A stretch of DNA of 64,000 bases from positions 4,760,044 through 4,824,043 of the forward strand of contig NZ_LOJP01000001.1 in NCBI RefSeq assembly GCF_001553785.1. The letters run 5' to 3'. Under the pieces are notes generated by a model. It was not told where the DNA came from, did no database searches, and saw nothing but the letters and a program-made list of their open reading frames with translations. Below, piece after piece: positions 50,240-60,123 of this stretch. The stretch comes from Actinoplanes sp. TFC3 (GTDB taxonomy: Bacteria; Actinomycetota; Actinomycetes; Mycobacteriales; Micromonosporaceae). The position numbers and the translations under genes were made by a program. Numbering within the stretch: the stretch's first letter is position 1; the number at the start of each line of letters is the position of its first letter.

Positions 50240-51244
50240 CTATGTAGTGGCCTCGTAGCGGGCGCGCAGTGCGCCGGTGTCCGGACGGCCGTACAGGCGC
50301 AGGCGGGCCATGCCCCCGTCGGGGTAGATGTCCAGGCGCACGTGGGTGGCCACCGGCACCACCGGGATCGGGAAGCGGTGGCGGGTGTCCGGGCTGAGCC
50401 GGATCTGCGGCAGCAGCTCAAACCAGTCGGTCGGGTCGTCGAGCAGCCCGAGGCGCGCGTCGATGCCACGCAGGGTGGCGCTGCCGGGAGCGTTGCCCTT
50501 GAAGTGGCTGGTGTCCAGCTCGGCGAGCTCAACCACGGCGGGCGCGGCGAGTTGCACCAGCACCCAGTCGTTGCCGTCGTCGCGGCGCCGCGCTGTTTCC
50601 CAGCCGTCGCCCATGGACCGGGCCAGCCCCGGGTTGATCAGGTGCTGTGGGTGGCCGTAGAACATGTTGCTGCAGCTGGCGATGCGAGCGCCGTACTCGG
50701 CAGCGGCGACGTCGAACACGGCGGGCAGCAGGCGCGGGTCGGGCACGATCTCGCCGTGCACGCGCAGCCGGGCCACCCCGCCGTCGGGGTAGATGTTCAG
50801 CCGTACATGGGTGAAACGCTCGCGCGAGTCCACGGGGAACAGGTTCTGGCTGTCGCCGCTGAGCGGTGAGCGGCGCACGATCGGCTGCCAGGGCGCCTCG
50901 GCGAGCTGTAACGGGTCCGGGTAGCCCTCCACCGCGCAGGCGTCGACCGAGGCGTACGGCGGGAAGTTACCGGTAAAGAACGCGGTGTCGATGTCGACGC
51001 CGTGCACCATCCCGGGCGCGCCGAGCCGCACGATCGCGGAGTCGTGGGTGCCCTGGTCGCGGCGTCGCCGGGTTTCCCAGCCGTCGTACACCTGTCCCTT
51101 CTGGCCAAAGGTCTTCGGGGCGAACACCGGCGCGGCCGGCTCGACCAGGTGGTCGGCGGCGGCGAAGAACTCGTCGGTGGCGAACACCACCCCACCGCCG
51201 AACAGGCGCGACGCAAGGTCGGGCAGCAGCGTGAACTCTTCCAT
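50240..51244 (-). CDS. alc: Allantoicase
   Basis: 334 residues. Two homologous allantoicase repeats (about 15-165 and 180-330): each carries a DGWETRRRRD or DGWETARRRD segment, then VHGVDIDTAFFTGNFPP or ELAELDTSHFKGNAP, and ends THVRLNIYPDGGVARLRV or THVRLDIYPDGGMARLRL. It hydrolyses allantoate to (S)-ureidoglycolate and urea. The start ATG abuts the allantoinase stop without a gap, so they are coupled. Product flow to glyoxylate needs a ureidoglycolate lyase or hydrolase, which is not seen in the window. Confidence 0.95.
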   Translation of the reverse strand: MEEFTLLPDLASRLFGGGVVFATDEFFAAADHLVEPAAPVFAPKTFGQKGQVYDGWETRRRRDQGTHDSAIVRLGAPGMVHGVDIDTAFFTGNFPPYASVDACAVEGYPDPLQLAEAPWQPIVRRSPLSGDSQNLFPVDSRERFTHVRLNIYPDGGVARLRVHGEIVPDPRLLPAVFDVAAAEYGARIASCSNMFYGHPQHLINPGLARSMGDGWETARRRDDGNDWVLVQLAAPAVVELAELDTSHFKGNAPGSATLRGIDARLGLLDDPTDWFELLPQIRLSPDTRHRFPIPVVPVATHVRLDIYPDGGMARLRLYGRPDTGALRARYEATT

Positions 51245-52558
51245 TCAGGAGTCTCCTCGGGTCAGGAAGCGGCCGTCAGGGGCTTCGCCGGTCACCGTGC
51301 GCCCGCGCAGCCAAGTCGTGCGGACCACTCCGGTCAGCGTGCGCCCGGCGTACGGGGTGATGGGATTGCGGTGGTGCAGGGCCGGCGGGTCGACCACGAA
51401 GGTGGCGCCGGGGTCGAAGGCGACCAGGTCGGCGTCGGCGCCCACGGCGATCCGGCCCTTGCCCGTGAGCCCCACCAGGTCGGCTGGCCGGCGGGCCATC
51501 CAGTCCACGACCTGGGCCAGGGTGTGCCCGCGGGCCCGGGCGGCGGTCCAGATGATCGGCAGGCCCAGCTGCAGCGAGGCGATGCCACCCCAGGCCGCCG
51601 CGAAGTCGCCGGTGTCGCGGCGTTTGAGCTCGGGGGTGCACGGCGAGTGGTCGCTGACAACGCAGGCGATCAGGCCGTCGGCCAGCGCGGACCACAGCTG
51701 CTCGCGATTGGCGGTGTCCCGGATCGGCGGGCAGCACTTGAACTCGGTGGCACCGTCGGGGACCTCGGCGGCGTCCAGGGTCAAGTAGTGCGGGCAGGTT
51801 TCGGCGGTCACGCGCAGCCCCTCGGCCTGCGCGGCGGCGATCAACGGCAGCGCGGAGGCGGCGGACAGATGCAGGATGTGCACGCGGGCGCCGGCGGTGC
51901 GGGCGGCGGCAATGGCGGTCGCAACGGCGGCATGCTCGGCCTGCGGGGGACGCGAGGCGAGAAATTGACGGTACGACGGGGACGACGCGCCCGCGTGCAG
52001 GTGCTCCGGGTCCTCGGCGTGGATGACGAACTGGGCGTCCACCGCGGCCAGAGCCGTGGCCAGCTCAGCGGCGTCCAGCGGCGGGAATTCCGGCACGCCC
52101 GAATCGGCCAGGAACGCCTTGAAGCCGTACACCCCTGCGGCGTGCATGGCGGGCAGGTCGGCGGCGTTGCCCGGGATCGCGCCGCCCCAGAAGCCCACGT
52201 CGATGTGGATCTGGCCACCGGCGGCGGCCTTCTTGACGGCGAGCGCCTCGGTGCTGACGGTCGGGGGCAGGCTGTTCAGGGGCATGTCCACGATGGCGGT
52301 GACCCCGCCGGCGGCGGCCGCGCGGGTGGCGGTGGCGAACCCTTCCCAGGCGGTACGACCCGGTTCGTTGACGTGCACGTGGGTGTCGACGAGACCGGGG
52401 AGCAACGCGAGATCGCCGAGGTCCAGCTCGACGGCGGCCGGGGGGCTGTGGTCGTACGGGTCGATGGAAGTGATCTTCTGGTTGGTGATCGAGATGGCGG
52501 CTGGGCGCTCACCGCCAGGGGTGACGGTGCGCCGGGATCGCACAACGAGATCGGCCAT
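51245..52558 (-). CDS. allB: Allantoinase
   Basis: 437 residues of the amidohydrolase superfamily. Metal ligands [10 protein letters not shown], carboxylated Lys in GVYGFKAFL, His in FVIHAEDP and HILHLS, and the final Asp in VVSDHSPC. It opens the hydantoin ring of allantoin to give allantoate. It starts 26 bases after the aldolase-like gene and ends exactly at the allantoicase start. All pieces of the amidohydrolase site are present, so it should be active. Confidence 0.95.
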   Translation of the reverse strand: MADLVVRSRRTVTPGGERPAAISITNQKITSIDPYDHSPPAAVELDLGDLALLPGLVDTHVHVNEPGRTAWEGFATATRAAAAGGVTAIVDMPLNSLPPTVSTEALAVKKAAAGGQIHIDVGFWGGAIPGNAADLPAMHAAGVYGFKAFLADSGVPEFPPLDAAELATALAAVDAQFVIHAEDPEHLHAGASSPSYRQFLASRPPQAEHAAVATAIAAARTAGARVHILHLSAASALPLIAAAQAEGLRVTAETCPHYLTLDAAEVPDGATEFKCCPPIRDTANREQLWSALADGLIACVVSDHSPCTPELKRRDTGDFAAAWGGIASLQLGLPIIWTAARARGHTLAQVVDWMARRPADLVGLTGKGRIAVGADADLVAFDPGATFVVDPPALHHRNPITPYAGRTLTGVVRTTWLRGRTVTGEAPDGRFLTRGDS

Positions 52559-52584
52559 GCGCCGAGCGTAACGGTCCCCGCGGC

Positions 52585-53739
52585 TCAGGAGAGGGCGACC
52601 AGCTCAGCCCGGCTGAAACCGACCGCCTCGCTGGACAGCGCGCCGCAGTCCAGCCCGCGCAGCAGATAGCCGGCCAGGGCGCGGGCGGTGGCCGGTTCGT
52701 CGAGGATGCCCCCCGAGCGGCGGTCCCGGTAGCGGCGCAGGCGCACCACCGCGGCGTCCATGCCGTCGGCGAAGAACGCGTACGTCGCCGCGAACCGGGT
52801 CGGCAACTGCGCCGGATGCAGGTCCCAGCCCTGGTAGAAGCCGCGTTCCAACGAGCGGCGCACGAGCCGGTGGTGCAGCGCCCAACCCTCGTGTACGGCG
52901 ATGTCGGGGCCCAGCGGCAGAATGTTTGTCGAGCCATCGGACAGACGCACCCCGGTGCCCGCCGCAGCCGCCTGCATGACCGCCTTGGCGTAGTCAGCAA
53001 CCGGATGGTCCAGGGCCTGATGCGCAGCCGCCACCCCGGCTGCCGCGCTGTAGTCGTATGTGCCGTAATGCAGCCCGGTGCAGCGGCCCGCCGCCGCGGT
53101 GATCAGCCGGGCCACTGTGGCGACCCCGTCGGCGCCCAGCACGGCTGCGGGCAGCTCGATCTGGATCTCGAAGCGCAGGGTGCCCGGCGGCAGCCCGTAC
53201 AGCGTCTCCAGTCGTTCGCACAGCGCGGCCATCGCCTCGACCTGGGCCGGCCCGCTGACCTTGGGCAGGGTGATGATGAACGGCTCGGGGAAGTGCGCCA
53301 GCCACAGGTCCAGAGTGCGCAGTGCCCGATGCCGGGTGGGCGACTCCAGCGACTTGATCCGCAGGCCCACGAACGGCGGGCGGGGGCCTTCGAGCAGCAC
53401 CGCCGCGGCCTGCTTGACCGCGGCGTCCTCCTGGTCGTCGTCGCGCACGCCGTAGCCGTCCTCGAAGTCCACCCGCAGATCCTCGATCGGCTCGGTGGCC
53501 AGTTTCTCGCGGACCTGCTGCTCGCGCGCCGCCGGGAACGGCACCGGCGGGTGGGCATCCAGGGCGGCCAGGGCCTGCGCCCCCCAGTCGCGGAAGCCGG
53601 CGATGCGGTCCGCGGCGAGGTAGACGGTGTGCACCGGCTGACGTCCGGGCCGGTCTCCCGGATAGCGGTCACGCAGGAACGCGTCGTGCGCGGCGAGCCG
53701 ATCGTCGAACGCGCCGTAGTCGTGATCGGAAAGGCGCAC
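52585..53739 (-). CDS. Citrate-lyase-like aldolase, DUF6986 type
   Basis: 384 residues with a HpcH/HpaI-like TIM-barrel pattern: [16 protein letters not shown] (an Asp/Glu pair as in magnesium-binding lyases), [22 protein letters not shown] and [14 protein letters not shown] (Glu in the metal site), then [16 protein letters not shown]-terminal helical region ([19 protein letters not shown]) follows. It is five bases downstream of malate synthase and 26 bases upstream of allantoinase. Such proteins join or split acyl and keto acids; a substrate from glyoxylate or ureidoglycolate would fit, but this is inference. I know of no characterised member. Confidence 0.82.
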   Translation of the reverse strand: MRLSDHDYGAFDDRLAAHDAFLRDRYPGDRPGRQPVHTVYLAADRIAGFRDWGAQALAALDAHPPVPFPAAREQQVREKLATEPIEDLRVDFEDGYGVRDDDQEDAAVKQAAAVLLEGPRPPFVGLRIKSLESPTRHRALRTLDLWLAHFPEPFIITLPKVSGPAQVEAMAALCERLETLYGLPPGTLRFEIQIELPAAVLGADGVATVARLITAAAGRCTGLHYGTYDYSAAAGVAAAHQALDHPVADYAKAVMQAAAAGTGVRLSDGSTNILPLGPDIAVHEGWALHHRLVRRSLERGFYQGWDLHPAQLPTRFAATYAFFADGMDAAVVRLRRYRDRRSGGILDEPATARALAGYLLRGLDCGALSSEAVGFSRAELVALS

Positions 53740-53744
53740 GGCGC

Positions 53745-55274
53745 TCAGTCGATCGCGTCGTAGGCGGCGGTGGTGAGGAAGCCGGCGAAGTCATCGGCCA
53801 GCGCCACCCGCTCGAACAACGTGCGCACCTCGGCGAAGCGGTTGCCCCCGGGCTGGTCGATCTTGGCCAGCTCCTCGTCCTCCAGCCGGGTGACCAGCTC
53901 AGCGGTCACCGGGGTGCCGTCCGGCAGCGTCACACCGTTGTGGATCCACTGCCACACCTGCGAGCGGGAGATCTCGGCGGTGGCCGCATCCTCCATCAAG
54001 TTGAAGATCGCCACCGCGCCGTTGCCGCGCAGCCACGCCTCCAGGTACTGCAACGCCACCGACACGTTCGAGCGCAGCCCCGCCTCGGTCACCGAACCCG
54101 CAGTGGCGGCCACGTCGAGCAGCTGCGCCGCCGTGACGCTGACCTCCTCGCGGCGCCGGTCGAGCTGGTTGGGCCGCTCCCCCAGCACCCTGTCGAAGAT
54201 CTCCCGGCACACCGGCACCAGGTCGGGATGGGCCACCCAGGAGCCGTCGAAGCCATCGCCGGCCTCGCGTTCCTTGTCCTCGCGGACCTTACCCAGGGCC
54301 ACCTCGTTGACCTCGGGGTCGCGCCGGCTCGGGATGAACGCAGCCATGCCACCCATCGCGAACGCGCCGCGGCGGTGGCAGGTCGACACCAGCAGCTCGG
54401 TGTAGGCGCGCATGAACGGGGCGGTCATGGTCACCGCCGCGCGGTCGGGCAGCACCATCGCCGGGTTGTCGCGGAAGTACTTGATGATGCTGAACAGGTA
54501 GTCCCAGCGTCCGGCGTTGAGCCCGCAGATGTGCGGGCGCAGCGCCCACAGGATCTCGTCCATCTCGAACGCGGCGGGGATGGTCTCGATCAGCACAGTG
54601 GCGCGGATCGAGCCGACCGGGATGCCCAGCTGCTCCTGGGCGAAGGTGAAGACATCGTTCCACAGCGCGGCCTCGTGGTGCGATTCCATCTTGGGCAGAT
54701 AGAAGTACGGTCCACTGCCGCGTTCCAGCAGCTCCTTCGCGTTGTGAAAGAAGTAGAGCCCGAAATCGACGAGCGCACCGACCGCCGGTTCACCGTCGAC
54801 CGGCAGGTGCCGCTCGTCCAGGTGCCAGCCGCGGGGGCGCACGACGATTGTGGGGTACGGTCCGGCGCTCAGCTCGTACGTCTTCTTGTCGGTCTTGAGG
54901 CTGATGTCGCGGCGCACGGCGTCGTAGAGGTTCTGCTGGCCGTCGATGACGTTGGCCCAGTGCGGGGTGTTGGCGTCCTCGAGGTCGGCCAGCCACACCT
55001 TGGCCCCGGAGTTGAGCGCGTTGATGGTCATCTTGCGTTCGGTGGGGCCGGTGATCTCGACGCGGCGGTCGGTGAGGTCGGCGGGCGCGCCCGGCACGGT
55101 CCAGTCCCCGGCGCGGATCTCGGCGGTCTCGCTCAGGAAGTCCAGCGAGCCCCCGGCGGCGATGGCGGCCCGGCGCTCGGCTCGCGCGGCCAGCAGCTCG
55201 TTGCGGCGGCCGCGGAACCGCCGGTTCAGCTCGGCGACGAACGCCACGGCCGCATCGGACAGGATCTCGGTCAC
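53745..55274 (-). CDS. aceB: Malate synthase A
   Basis: 509 residues, near normal for form A. The signature [20 protein letters not shown] and [17 protein letters not shown] is present, as are the core [15 protein letters not shown] and the [16 protein letters not shown] strand with Glu and Asp metal ligands. It condenses acetyl-CoA with glyoxylate to malate. In this position it draws off the glyoxylate formed from ureidoglycolate. Starts GTG behind GGGAG. No isocitrate lyase is near, so the role is in ureide use rather than the full glyoxylate cycle. Confidence 0.94.
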   Translation of the reverse strand: MTEILSDAAVAFVAELNRRFRGRRNELLAARAERRAAIAAGGSLDFLSETAEIRAGDWTVPGAPADLTDRRVEITGPTERKMTINALNSGAKVWLADLEDANTPHWANVIDGQQNLYDAVRRDISLKTDKKTYELSAGPYPTIVVRPRGWHLDERHLPVDGEPAVGALVDFGLYFFHNAKELLERGSGPYFYLPKMESHHEAALWNDVFTFAQEQLGIPVGSIRATVLIETIPAAFEMDEILWALRPHICGLNAGRWDYLFSIIKYFRDNPAMVLPDRAAVTMTAPFMRAYTELLVSTCHRRGAFAMGGMAAFIPSRRDPEVNEVALGKVREDKEREAGDGFDGSWVAHPDLVPVCREIFDRVLGERPNQLDRRREEVSVTAAQLLDVAATAGSVTEAGLRSNVSVALQYLEAWLRGNGAVAIFNLMEDAATAEISRSQVWQWIHNGVTLPDGTPVTAELVTRLEDEELAKIDQPGGNRFAEVRTLFERVALADDFAGFLTTAAYDAID

Positions 55275-55461
55275 GGGGGTGACTCCCTTCGGACGGCGGG
55301 CTCTCCTTCTGTACGTTATCGGTCCGGCTCGGGGCGGCGCACGAAACAGCGGCCCTCGCGGGGAATCGAGGGCCGCTGCTCTATTTCCTTCTCCCGGCCG
55401 TCCTCCTGCCGGGAGATGGCGTCCTCCTGGTGGGGAGGCGCCCTCCTGACGGGGGACGGCG

Positions 55462-56922
55462 TCAGAAGTTGCCGTAGCTGTCGCACTTGGCGCGCTGGCG
55501 GATGCAGTTCTTGACCCGGCTGCCCAGGGCCTTGTTGTCCCAGGCGAAGAACGCGTCGCCGTGCATCGAGGAGGCGTTGCCCGAGGACAGCTTGAGCCCG
55601 GCCTTGCTGCCGTGCGTCTGGTAGCCGATCACGAACGACAGCGACGGGATCGCCACCGGGAACTTGCCGCTGCACACGCCCTGGCCGTCGGCGTAACCCA
55701 CGTGCGACTTGTGGTCGGGGCTGTCCAGGTGCACGCCGTCCCAGCAGTCGGGGAAGGTGAGCTGGTACGTGATGGTCGCGGTGTTCGCGCACACCGGCCA
55801 GTTGCCGTCGTCGCTGCGGCCGACTTCGCCGCCCTGCCCGGCACACCAGAACTGGCCCGGGGCGCCCTCGGGGGTGCCGGCCTGCTTCTTGGCGTCACCC
55901 TGGATCATGCGGAAGCCCTGCGGGAACGGCATCGTCTTGGTGGTGTCCTTCAGGCGCGAGCCGTAGTACACGGTCACACCCTCCAGCTCGACCGGCTTGC
56001 CGTCCTCGGTCATCTCGGGGATCCAGTACGCCGACAGGTCCTCGTTGGCCGGCGCGCAACTGGTGCTCTTGTTCGCCAGCAGCGAGGCGAGCGTGGTGGA
56101 CGCGTCGGTGCTGCTGTTGCCCAGGAACGTGTGCATGTGCGAGGCGCCCGGCATGTTCGGGAACACCATCGCGTCGTCCTTGGCCGAATGGCTGACCTTG
56201 CAGGAGGCGTTGAACTCGGGCACCCGCACGTTGGCGGCCGGGATGGTGGTGTTGGTGGGCAGCGCGTCGAACTCGGCGACCTGCTTCTTCCACGCCGCCT
56301 GGTCCATCGTCACCCAGCCGTCGCCCGACGGGGTTCCGGCGGATCCACTCGCTGACGGGGTGGGGGCCGACGGTGCCGGGGAGGTCGACGGGGCCGGGGA
56401 GGCCGACGGCGCCAGGGAGGCTGCGGCTGCGCCGAAGGTGAACCAGTTGAGGTTGACGAAGTTGCCGGCGGTGCTGCTTCTGAGGACCGCGAACACCGTC
56501 TGCGGGCCGGTGGGCACGCCGGCCGCCGTGGCGGTGGCTGTCGACCACTTCTGCCAGCCGCCGGTCGAGGCCACCGGGAACGTGGCCAGCAGCGTGCCGC
56601 TCTGCGAGCCAAGGTGCAGCTCGATCGAGCCGCCGGCCTTGTTGTCCGAGGCGATCCGGGCGCTCAGGGCGGTCCCGGTGATCGACACGTTGTCGTACTT
56701 GAGCCAGTCGCCGCCGGCCAGCCAGCCGACGTTCTTGCCGCCGTCGGCGTCGCTGGTGCCCTCGGTCTGCGCGCCGGACTGAGCCGTGAACGACTCGGCC
56801 TGCACCCGGCCCGGCACCGCGGTCTCCTCCGCGCTGGCGCTGGCAATGTAAATGCCGCTGCCGCCCAGCGCCGCGGCGACCGCGGCCGCCAGCACGATGC
56901 GGGTTCGCTTCCTGGAGTGCAT
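55462..56922 (-). CDS. Secreted DUF1996 protein with carbohydrate-binding module
   Basis: 486 residues from ATG 56922 (GAAGGG at 7 bases). The signal sequence ends near SASAEE. Residues about 40-160 are a CBM6/35-type jelly roll ([13 protein letters not shown] then [17 protein letters not shown]). A Ser/Pro/Ala linker (about 160-200) leads to DUF1996 (about 205-486): [45 protein letters not shown] and [13 protein letters not shown]1996 occurs in secreted fungal and bacterial proteins of uncertain activity. It splits the purine cluster and may have been inserted. Six or more Cys suggest disulfides. Confidence 0.88.
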   Translation of the reverse strand: MHSRKRTRIVLAAAVAAALGGSGIYIASASAEETAVPGRVQAESFTAQSGAQTEGTSDADGGKNVGWLAGGDWLKYDNVSITGTALSARIASDNKAGGSIELHLGSQSGTLLATFPVASTGGWQKWSTATATAAGVPTGPQTVFAVLRSSTAGNFVNLNWFTFGAAAASLAPSASPAPSTSPAPSAPTPSASGSAGTPSGDGWVTMDQAAWKKQVAEFDALPTNTTIPAANVRVPEFNASCKVSHSAKDDAMVFPNMPGASHMHTFLGNSSTDASTTLASLLANKSTSCAPANEDLSAYWIPEMTEDGKPVELEGVTVYYGSRLKDTTKTMPFPQGFRMIQGDAKKQAGTPEGAPGQFWCAGQGGEVGRSDDGNWPVCANTATITYQLTFPDCWDGVHLDSPDHKSHVGYADGQGVCSGKFPVAIPSLSFVIGYQTHGSKAGLKLSSGNASSMHGDAFFAWDNKALGSRVKNCIRQRAKCDSYGNF

Positions 56923-57085
56923 TCCCATCCCTTCCACCACTGCTGTCGGAAAGGAGTATGAGCAGCTCAGCATGCTTGTATCAACTTCGGAAAGAAGACT
57001 TAAGAAGGCCCTCCTCCGCTCCCGCTGGTCGCCGCGATTTCGGATTTCAATAACATTTTCTCGACCGCGGAACCTTAAAAGATCC

Positions 57086-58435
57086 TTAAACGCCGTCGAG
57101 TAGCCGGCGATGCGCGGTGCGTGCCCGCCGGGTCAGCGCCGCCGCGTCCGCGGTGACCAGCTCGCCGCGCCGCACGACCGGTTTGCCGCCGACCAGGGCC
57201 AGCTCCACCGGGGCGGGCGGGCCCAGCACCAGCGCCGCCACCTTGTCATCGATGCCGTCGTGGCCGAGCCCGTCGAGGCGCCACAGCACCAGATCGGCGA
57301 GCTTACCGACTTCGATGCTGCCGACATCCCCGGCTCGCCCGAGCAGTCGCGCGCCGCCCATCGTGCCCAGCCGTAGCGACTCGCGGGCGGTCAGCGCTCC
57401 CGGCCCCCCGCGCAGCCGGGCTACGTACAGGGCCTGACGTAGTTCCTCGCCCAGATGCGCGGCTTCCTGCGAGGCCGAACCGTCCACGCCCAGCCCGACC
57501 GGCACCCCGGCGTCGAGCAGCTCGCGGACCCGGGCCAGGCCGGCCCCGAGACGCGCGTTGGAGCTCGGGCAGTGCGCCACGCCGGTGCCCGTGGCGGCCA
57601 GCTTCGCCACGGATGCGTCGTCCAGATGCACGCCGTGGGCCAGCCACACGTCCTCGCCCAGCCAGCCGAGCCGCTCGGCATATTCCACCGGGGTGCAGCC
57701 GAACTTCTCCCGGCAGAAGTCCTCCTCGTCGTCGGTCTCGGCGAGGTGGGTGTGCAACCGGACCCCCTTGTGCCGGGCCAGCTCGGCGGCCTCGCTCATC
57801 AGCCGCGAGGTGACCGAGAACGGCGAGCACGGCGCGACCCCGATCTGCAGCAGGGAATCCGGCGACGGGTCGTGCCACTTGTCGATGGCGGCCTCGGTCG
57901 CGGCGAGCGCCGCGTCGGTGTCCTCGACCACGTGGTCCGGCGGCAGACCACCCTGGGACTGCCCGAGATCCATCGAACCGCGGGCCGGGTGGAACCGCAG
58001 CCCGATCTCGCGGGCCGCCAGGATCTCGGCCTCCAGGACATCACCGCCGTCGCGAGGGAACACGTAGTGGTGGTCGGTGCTGGTGGTGCAGCCCGACAAC
58101 GCCAGCCAGCCCAGCGCCGCCCCGGCCGCCGCGCCCACAGTCTCGGCGTCGATGCGCCCCCAGATCGGGTACAGCGTGCGCAGCCAGCCGAACAGCGTCT
58201 CGTCCTGCGCCAGCCCGCGGGTGGCCCACTGGTACAGGTGGTGGTGCGTGTTCACCAGCCCCGGCGTGAGCAGGCAGCCGGTGCCGTCGAGCGCGCCGGG
58301 CACCCCCGAGGAGCCGGCCCCCACCGCGGCGATCCGGCCGTCGTCGCCCACCACCACGTGTCCGTCGGCGAACTCGGTCCCGGCGGCGTCAACGGTCGCG
58401 ACGGTGACGTTCTCGATGGCAATCACGGGTGCCAC
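57086..58435 (-). CDS. 8-oxoguanine deaminase (amidohydrolase)
   Basis: 449 residues. Zinc-site motifs NTHHHLYQW, LHTHLAETDDEEDFC and LAHGVHLDD, then the final Asp in GVDGSASQEAAHLGEE. The branch with TNTHHHL... then GCTTSTDHHYVFP and APCSPFSVT is the 8-oxoguanine/guanine-like deaminase (Pa0142-type) group. It converts 8-oxoguanine to urate, which the next upstream gene product (uricase) oxidises. Its start overlaps the uricase end by 13 bases, so they are coupled. The exact base preference needs assay, because isoguanine and guanine deaminases are related. Confidence 0.88.
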   Translation of the reverse strand: MAPVIAIENVTVATVDAAGTEFADGHVVVGDDGRIAAVGAGSSGVPGALDGTGCLLTPGLVNTHHHLYQWATRGLAQDETLFGWLRTLYPIWGRIDAETVGAAAGAALGWLALSGCTTSTDHHYVFPRDGGDVLEAEILAAREIGLRFHPARGSMDLGQSQGGLPPDHVVEDTDAALAATEAAIDKWHDPSPDSLLQIGVAPCSPFSVTSRLMSEAAELARHKGVRLHTHLAETDDEEDFCREKFGCTPVEYAERLGWLGEDVWLAHGVHLDDASVAKLAATGTGVAHCPSSNARLGAGLARVRELLDAGVPVGLGVDGSASQEAAHLGEELRQALYVARLRGGPGALTARESLRLGTMGGARLLGRAGDVGSIEVGKLADLVLWRLDGLGHDGIDDKVAALVLGPPAPVELALVGGKPVVRRGELVTADAAALTRRARTAHRRLLDGV

Positions 58436-59283
58436 TCCGCGAGAGCCGGGGGCGCGTCGTCGCGGGTCACGGTTCCTTCGATCAGCCCGTACGGCCGGTC
58501 GCCGGCGATGAACACCTCACCCGGGTTCTCCAGGTCGAACGCGGACAGGTCGACCAGATAGTGGTGCTTGTTCGGCAGGGCCAGCCGGATCTCGGCTATC
58601 TCCGGGCAATGCTCCAGCACCCGGCTGCCCATCGAGTACAGCGTCTGCTGCAGCGCATAGCTGTACGTCGTCACGAATGCGTTCACCAACGCGCCCTTGG
58701 CCCCCTCGAACGACTCCGCCCAGTCCGCCGCGTCCGACAGGTGCCGCCAGCGTGCGTCAACCGCGGTGGCCAGAATCCGGTCGGTCGTCTCCGGCAGGGT
58801 GGTGTACCGGTCCGTGGCGAAACCGTGGAACTCCGAGTCGGTCGAGTTGAGCACCACGAAGTCCTTGAGCCCGGAGACCACCTGCACCCCGTCGCCGGTC
58901 ACGTCGACCTGCGCGGTCCGCACGTAGTCGCCCTTGCGCCGGAACGAGTGCGGGCCGAGGCGCTCCCACCCGTACGACTCGATGCGCACCCGCGCCCGGG
59001 TGATCTGCGGCTGCGTGTCGACGAAGTGGCGGCCCAGCAGCAGCGCGAACGCCTCCGGCTCACCCACGCCGTGGCTGCGGGCGAACGCGTACACCGTGTT
59101 CTTCATCGTGTCGGTCGGCAGCACCCCCGAGTTGTCCCCGCTCAGATGAGTGGCGGCCAGGTCGCCGGACAGCGCCACGCTGACGTTGACGTCGGCCAGC
59201 CCGTGCGAGTCGCCGTCCCGCGTGACCCGCACCAGCCGGGTCTCCGCTTTGCCGTACCGGTTGTCGCCGAGCACGATCGCCAC
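58423..59283 (-). CDS. Urate oxidase (uricase)
   Basis: 286 residues, cofactor-free T-fold enzyme. The Lys of the Thr-Lys pair is in LGDNRYGKAETRL and the Thr in PTDTMKNTVYAFA. ATHLSGDNSGVLPTDT and SYALQQTLYSMG match the family; the His near HHYLVDLSAFD binds urate. It oxidises urate to 5-hydroxyisourate. It is in a leftward operon with uraD, uraH and the deaminase, seven bases after uraH. Confidence 0.96.
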   Translation of the reverse strand: MAIVLGDNRYGKAETRLVRVTRDGDSHGLADVNVSVALSGDLAATHLSGDNSGVLPTDTMKNTVYAFARSHGVGEPEAFALLLGRHFVDTQPQITRARVRIESYGWERLGPHSFRRKGDYVRTAQVDVTGDGVQVVSGLKDFVVLNSTDSEFHGFATDRYTTLPETTDRILATAVDARWRHLSDAADWAESFEGAKGALVNAFVTTYSYALQQTLYSMGSRVLEHCPEIAEIRLALPNKHHYLVDLSAFDLENPGEVFIAGDRPYGLIEGTVTRDDAPPALAEWHP

Positions 59284-59289
59284 GAGCCA

Positions 59290-59613
59290 TCAGCTCCCTC
59301 GATAGGTGGTGTAGCCGTACCGGCTCAGCAGCAACGGCACGTGATGATGCCGGTCCGCGTCGGCCACGTGGAACGCGATGGTGATCTCCGGGAAGAACGC
59401 GTCCGGGCCAAGACAGGGCGCCACCGCGAAGATCAGTCGATAAGCGCCGGCCCGCCACTCGGACGGGGTGATCGCGAAGCGCAGCCGCCCGTCGCCGTCG
59501 GTGCGCCCCTGATCGATCAGCTGCCAGCCACCGGCGTCACCGCGTTCCAGCCGCACGTCCACGTCCCGCGCCGGATCGCCGGTCACGGTGTCGAGGATGT
59601 GGGTAGAGATCAT
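59290..59613 (-). CDS. uraH: 5-hydroxyisourate hydrolase
   Basis: 107 residues, transthyretin-like. Starts MISTHILDTVTGDPARDVDV and ends HHHVPLLLSRYGYTTYRGS, with the family YRGS C-terminus; His at positions 5 and near 90 and Arg in between form the active site. It converts 5-hydroxyisourate to OHCU. The ATG overlaps uraD by 4 bases. Secure call. Confidence 0.96.
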   Translation of the reverse strand: MISTHILDTVTGDPARDVDVRLERGDAGGWQLIDQGRTDGDGRLRFAITPSEWRAGAYRLIFAVAPCLGPDAFFPEITIAFHVADADRHHHVPLLLSRYGYTTYRGS

Positions 59614-60104
59614 GAGCCGAGCAGCCTCTCCAGCCGCAACAACGCAATCTTGCGCAGCTCATCGGCCACGATCGCGTGTTCGGCCGGCTCGTCATGGCCG
59701 AGCCGTTCCCGCGCGGCGGCCAGGATCTCGGCCTGCGACCGCCCGCTGGCGAAGATCAGGAACACGTGCCCGAAGCGCTGTTCGTAGGCCCGGTTCGCCT
59801 CGACCAGCGCGGCCCGGGTGACCTCGTCGGCGCTCGCCGCGGCCGCCGACTGCTCCCGGCGTGACCAGGCTGCTTCGTGCGAGTCGCCGGCCGCGCGCTC
59901 CCCGATTCGCGGGTGCGCGGACAACCCCTGCAGCACCTCGGCCCAGCTGAGTTGGCGCGCCGCCGAGTCCGCGGCGGCGAGCGCTGCATCCTTGGACGGG
60001 TACGGACGCCCGGCTGCGACCGCGGTTGCCCAGGCCGGCACGGCACACACGGCGAGCAGCTCTGTCAGCAGCTCACCGGTCGGCCGGGAGTTGAACGTCC
60101 GCAC
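59610..60104 (-). CDS. uraD: OHCU decarboxylase
   Basis: 164 residues from GTG 60104; a longer frame would run through the divergent helicase gene. The key His is in GLSAHPRIGE, and ALVEANRAYEQRFGHVFLIFASGRS with the late Glu is the other half of the active site. It decarboxylates 2-oxo-4-hydroxy-4-carboxy-5-ureidoimidazoline to (S)-allantoin. First gene of the four-gene leftward operon. Only 19 bases separate its GTG from the divergent helicase ATG, so its promoter must lie inside the helicase gene or just at its start, and the mRNA may be leaderless. Confidence 0.94.
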   Translation of the reverse strand: MRTFNSRPTGELLTELLAVCAVPAWATAVAAGRPYPSKDAALAAADSAARQLSWAEVLQGLSAHPRIGERAAGDSHEAAWSRREQSAAAASADEVTRAALVEANRAYEQRFGHVFLIFASGRSQAEILAAARERLGHDEPAEHAIVADELRKIALLRLERLLGS

Positions 60105-60123
60105 GCTGTGAGCGTACGGGAAA

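Noticed and set aside
53940-55514. Rightward frame opposite malate synthase
   Set aside because: No protein motifs; malate synthase signature is complete on the other strand.
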